DNA of 64,000 nt from VXPQ01 sp965223485 (GTDB taxonomy: Bacteria > Bacteroidota > Rhodothermia > Rhodothermales > VXPQ01). The stretch spans positions 1,798,001 to 1,862,000 of the forward strand of contig OZ244993.1 in NCBI GenBank assembly GCA_965223485.1, written 5' to 3'. Shown here in pieces: positions 62,601-64,000 of the stretch (within the stretch, counting starts at the first letter, position 1; the number at the start of each line of letters is the position of its first letter). The notes under the pieces were generated by a model, which was given only the letters and a program-made list of their open reading frames with translations, was not told where the DNA came from and did not search any database. Position numbers and translations under genes: made by a program.

Positions 62601-63152
62601 ATATATATAGACGGACTGGTTCAGATAAAAGAGACCGTCGGGGCCCCACAAAAAGCGGTGGATAATATGGTGGGTGTCGTCCGCGCCGAATCCCGAAAGC
62701 ACCACACGCCGGCGGTCGGCCCGCCCGTCTCCGTCCGTGTCGCGCAGGTGCAGGATTTCCGTGGAATTGGCCACATATACGCCGCCGTCGCCGGGAAGAA
62801 CGCCGGTGGGCGTGAGCAGGCTGTCGGCGAACAGGATAGAGCGGTCCGCCTGCCCGTCGCCGTCCGTGTCTTCCAGGACGAATATCTTGTCGTTGGGCGC
62901 TTGCCCCGACACGGGTTGCGGGTAGGATGCGCTGGTCGCCACGAACAATCTTCCCCGTTCGTCCCACGCCATCTGGATGGGCGGGTCGATCATGGGGTCG
63001 GCGGCGAAGAGATTGATTTCGAATCCCTCCGCCACATGCAGCGCCGCCAATTGGGCCGCCGGATCGGGATCCGGGATATTGGTCAGGTTGTCCTGCGCAG
63101 CCAGCGAGGGAGCGACCGCAAGGCCGGCCGCGGCCAGAAGAAATCGTCGCAT
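59676..63152 (-). CDS. PVC-type haem-binding protein with dehydrogenase-like propeller and HEAT repeats
   Basis: This 1,158-residue protein has a signal peptide (MRRFLLAAAGLAVAPSLAAQ). Residues about 35-400 form the membrane-bound dehydrogenase-like propeller of the family (EGFEINLFAADPMIDPPIQM, RGRLFVATSASYPQP, THHIIHRFLWGPDGLFYL, GPDGALYFADWYNPII). A long stretch of HEAT-type helical repeats follows (about 410-830). A c-type cytochrome domain has the CxxCH site in LQCASCHVIGGAGGLTGPDL (about residue 900), with PSRI/KSRI-like motifs after it. The C-terminal region is beta-rich. Such proteins are abundant in planctomycetes and verrucomicrobia and are thought to pass electrons from oxidised substrates. 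The gene starts one base after the SGNH-type gene, a neighbour often seen in those phyla. Confidence 0.9.
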   Translation of the reverse strand: MRRFLLAAAGLAVAPSLAAQDNLTNIPDPDPAAQLAALHVAEGFEINLFAADPMIDPPIQMAWDERGRLFVATSASYPQPVSGQAPNDKIFVLEDTDGDGQADRSILFADSLLTPTGVLPGDGGVYVANSTEILHLRDTDGDGRADRRRVVLSGFGADDTHHIIHRFLWGPDGLFYLNQSVYIYSHIETPWGVRRLRQGGIWQFEPSTQKLNVLARGMWNSWGYDFDRWGQSFATDGAGGEGVYFIFPHAAYRPAYGAERTLTGLNPQHPKYAGLALLSGGHFPDSLSGQLITNDFRANRVKRFALTEDGSGFLSEEQGDLIWTDHVAFRPVDVNVGPDGALYFADWYNPIIQHGEVDFRDPRRDHRHGRIWRITAKGQPLVEPPALHNASVEDLLAALRAPEDWTRRQAKRLLRERGAEAVEPTLDAHVRRMDRSAPGAAHGLVEMLWTYQAIGRMDPDLLREALMLKDHRARAAAVRVLGHFQDQLPDADALLATLIEDEHPRVRREAVHVLGERGMIGGSEAGAGAAPTVLRALDRPMDDFLEYALWHAIRRLEPHWMPHFEEDSTFLGTDIRHIVFALQAAEAPETAARLAEHYANGEIPEDMTVSALEALAERGAAGAMETILDLAIREEIRGENGAVEHLDALLTASEDEDRRPGGATDRLRTLLEHEDQEIRTRAARLAGAWGETTLRSALTDLVEEQEESVQEAGLEGLAALQDSTSIAWLTALVEDPDRSQALRLEAARLLPAADVEKAASVAVSLLNAATDDADPWPLFNAFLMQEGGRDALTDALNEDMGGATIPAAFAQEGLDRIRGRNNSYEPLREAFLASGAVSTEPRVDPDLSGWELQRLHYDVKGQGSPARGEALYGRLQCASCHVIGGAGGLTGPDLSAIGVTAPIDYLTESLLKPEQAVKDGYTLVRIVHTDGGIMTGNLVGETNTEVLVRDAAGGVESIPKSRIRTQEIIPGSLMPAGLTASLDRDEFVDLVAFLSALGEEGPYRVPSSPEGEQTVRRWRVLQPSDEIAEGIQQTGASFAVTSQDATWMPMHSTVAGGLPLAELPETGGYSVAYFEVDVETSGPMALAVHPPNGMPEDISVWVDEEAAVLSEGRIEFVGEPGRRRITLAIDRAQHAEGALQVKLLAGAGDAEVEIVKEW

Positions 63153-63153
63153 G

Positions 63154-64000
63154 TTACTCGCGGGTCAGCGTGAAAACGAGCGGGCGCCCCATGCGCAGCC
63201 TGCCGATCTCGTTTTCCTTTTCGTGAATGATCGGGTCCAGTCCGGTGAGTTCCGGAGCGTTCTGTCCCTGTTCGTATTTGCGGAATCCCACGAGGTAGGT
63301 TTCGTTCTGCGGGCGGTACTGGCGGAAATACAGCCGGTTCTTGTCGACGATGGCGCGGCGCAGGGCAGTCAGTTGTTCCGTTTCTGCGGGATGGTATACG
63401 GCGATACCTTCTCCCCATGCACGGGCCGGGCCGACGGCCAGGGTCTGTCCCTCTGCGGCAAGGCGGTACGTTCCTCTGGGCAGCCCGGCGATGACGACGT
63501 TTCGCGCCTCGCCGGGGTAGGGAAGGCGGTTCGGGATGATCGCATAGACGCCGGTTTCCTGTTCGCTGCTTTCATACGGCGTACCTCCGGCAATCTCCCC
63601 GGAGTCGATGTCCGCTGCAAGATCGGCGGCAAGGTCGGGAGGCAGCGGCGCCATCGCCTCGACGAGGCGGCGGGTCAGCGCCCGGTATCCGGCTTCATTG
63701 AGCCGCACGCCGTTTTCGGTAAGACCGGCGTCGCCTTGCTGCGCCGCCTGCTCGTATTCTTCCGCCATGGCGTCGAAGACATCGACCCAGCCGCATTCGC
63801 GCAGGGCGGCTACTTTTCTGAAAGCGTCCCGCGCGGCTGCAAGCCGTGTGTTCAGTATTGCCACGCTCGGGTGGGGCGATGCGTGCTCGTCATGCGGAAC
63901 GGGGGAAACGAGTACGCAGCGTATGCCTCGAGTAGCCAGCGTATCGAGGAGTGTATGGTATCCTTCCACCGCATCGGACAGGGCATCGTCGTTTTCGAAG
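63154..64000 (-). CDS. SGNH/GDSL-type hydrolase, 3' part, catalytic His replaced
   Basis: The open frame runs to the right edge of the window (the frame before the GTG at 63969 reads FENDDALSDAVEGYHTLLDT), so the N-terminal GDS block is outside. Visible are the strand CVLVSPVPHDEH and the block-V region AGLTENGVRLNEAGYRALTR. In active relatives this reads D-N-G-I-H, with Asp and His of the triad; here Glu and Arg stand in their places (codon 63703-63705). Unless the catalytic His is elsewhere, the enzyme would be inactive. The C-terminal ~140 residues (NRLPYPGEARNVVIAGLPRG ... NRLYFRQYRPQNETYL) match the usual extension of PVC-associated SGNH proteins. The start of the haem-protein gene follows by one base. 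Confidence 0.8.
   Translation of the reverse strand, partial: FENDDALSDAVEGYHTLLDTLATRGIRCVLVSPVPHDEHASPHPSVAILNTRLAAARDAFRKVAALRECGWVDVFDAMAEEYEQAAQQGDAGLTENGVRLNEAGYRALTRRLVEAMAPLPPDLAADLAADIDSGEIAGGTPYESSEQETGVYAIIPNRLPYPGEARNVVIAGLPRGTYRLAAEGQTLAVGPARAWGEGIAVYHPAETEQLTALRRAIVDKNRLYFRQYRPQNETYLVGFRKYEQGQNAPELTGLDPIIHEKENEIGRLRMGRPLVFTLTRE

Overview
The window looks like a chromosomal segment of a marine Rhodothermota/Bacteroidota-type bacterium (Rhodothermia or a close relative). The evidence is repeated type IX secretion C-terminal sorting domains of the NYPNPFNPST type, PorV/PorQ-like barrels, TonB-dependent receptors with carboxypeptidase-regulatory domains, a GldE/CorC-like CBS protein, and a few planctomycete-style genes (DUF1549/DUF1553, DUF1501, PVC-type haem protein). 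The taxonomic call is inference from gene content. No rRNA or tRNA gene was recognised.

Layout. 1-11.75 kb: a GAF-protein fragment and a small winged-helix regulator, then a giant secreted Ig-like-repeat protein on the minus strand, about 3,740 residues if intact. It is split by a 4-base deletion inside one of its 297-bp repeats. 12.0-13.2 kb: an IS3-family insertion sequence with a complete -1 frameshift signal. 13.7-14.9 kb: a truncated AbiEii/DUF6036-like nucleotidyltransferase with a winged-helix partner. 15.2-17.05 kb: a gamma-glutamyltransferase lipoprotein. 17.25-19.9 kb: an XRE-ImmA/IrrE protein, a DPPH methyltransferase and an Eco29kI-type GIY-YIG endonuclease, i.e. a compact restriction-modification island. 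19.96-31.44 kb, all minus strand: a trans-3-hydroxy-L-proline to proline pathway pair, a fused DUF1553/DUF1501 cytochrome-like protein, purF, a CNNM/CorC protein, a creatininase-family hydrolase, a beta-class DNA methyltransferase, a nucleoside deoxyribosyltransferase-like protein and ssb. 31.44-31.86 kb: an intergenic region with three DnaA-box-like sites, followed by mazG on the plus strand.

32.8-58.9 kb is a surface-protein region. It holds two oppositely oriented cassettes with the same gene order: TonB-dependent receptor, large secreted protein with a VPNP C-terminal domain, PorV-like outer-membrane barrel. The left cassette (minus strand, 44.0-36.6 kb) is followed by a PGRP-type amidase and an AAA ATPase. 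The right cassette (plus strand, 48.3-55.9 kb) ends with a TIG/propeller lipoprotein. FG-GAP proteins and a GHL10 glycosidase-like protein, all with sorting domains, lie around and between them. 59-64 kb: small uncertain ORFs, a PVC-type haem-binding HEAT-repeat protein, and the 3' part of an SGNH-type hydrolase that appears to have lost its catalytic His.

Integration: much of the window serves the cell surface (secreted Ig-repeat protein, receptor/barrel cassettes, sorting-domain proteins), with two DNA-modification loci and a mobile element interspersed. The most promising little-described unit is the receptor/secreted-protein/PorV cassette present twice. It is built like SusCD, but a secreted sorting-domain protein and a PorV barrel stand where SusD would be.
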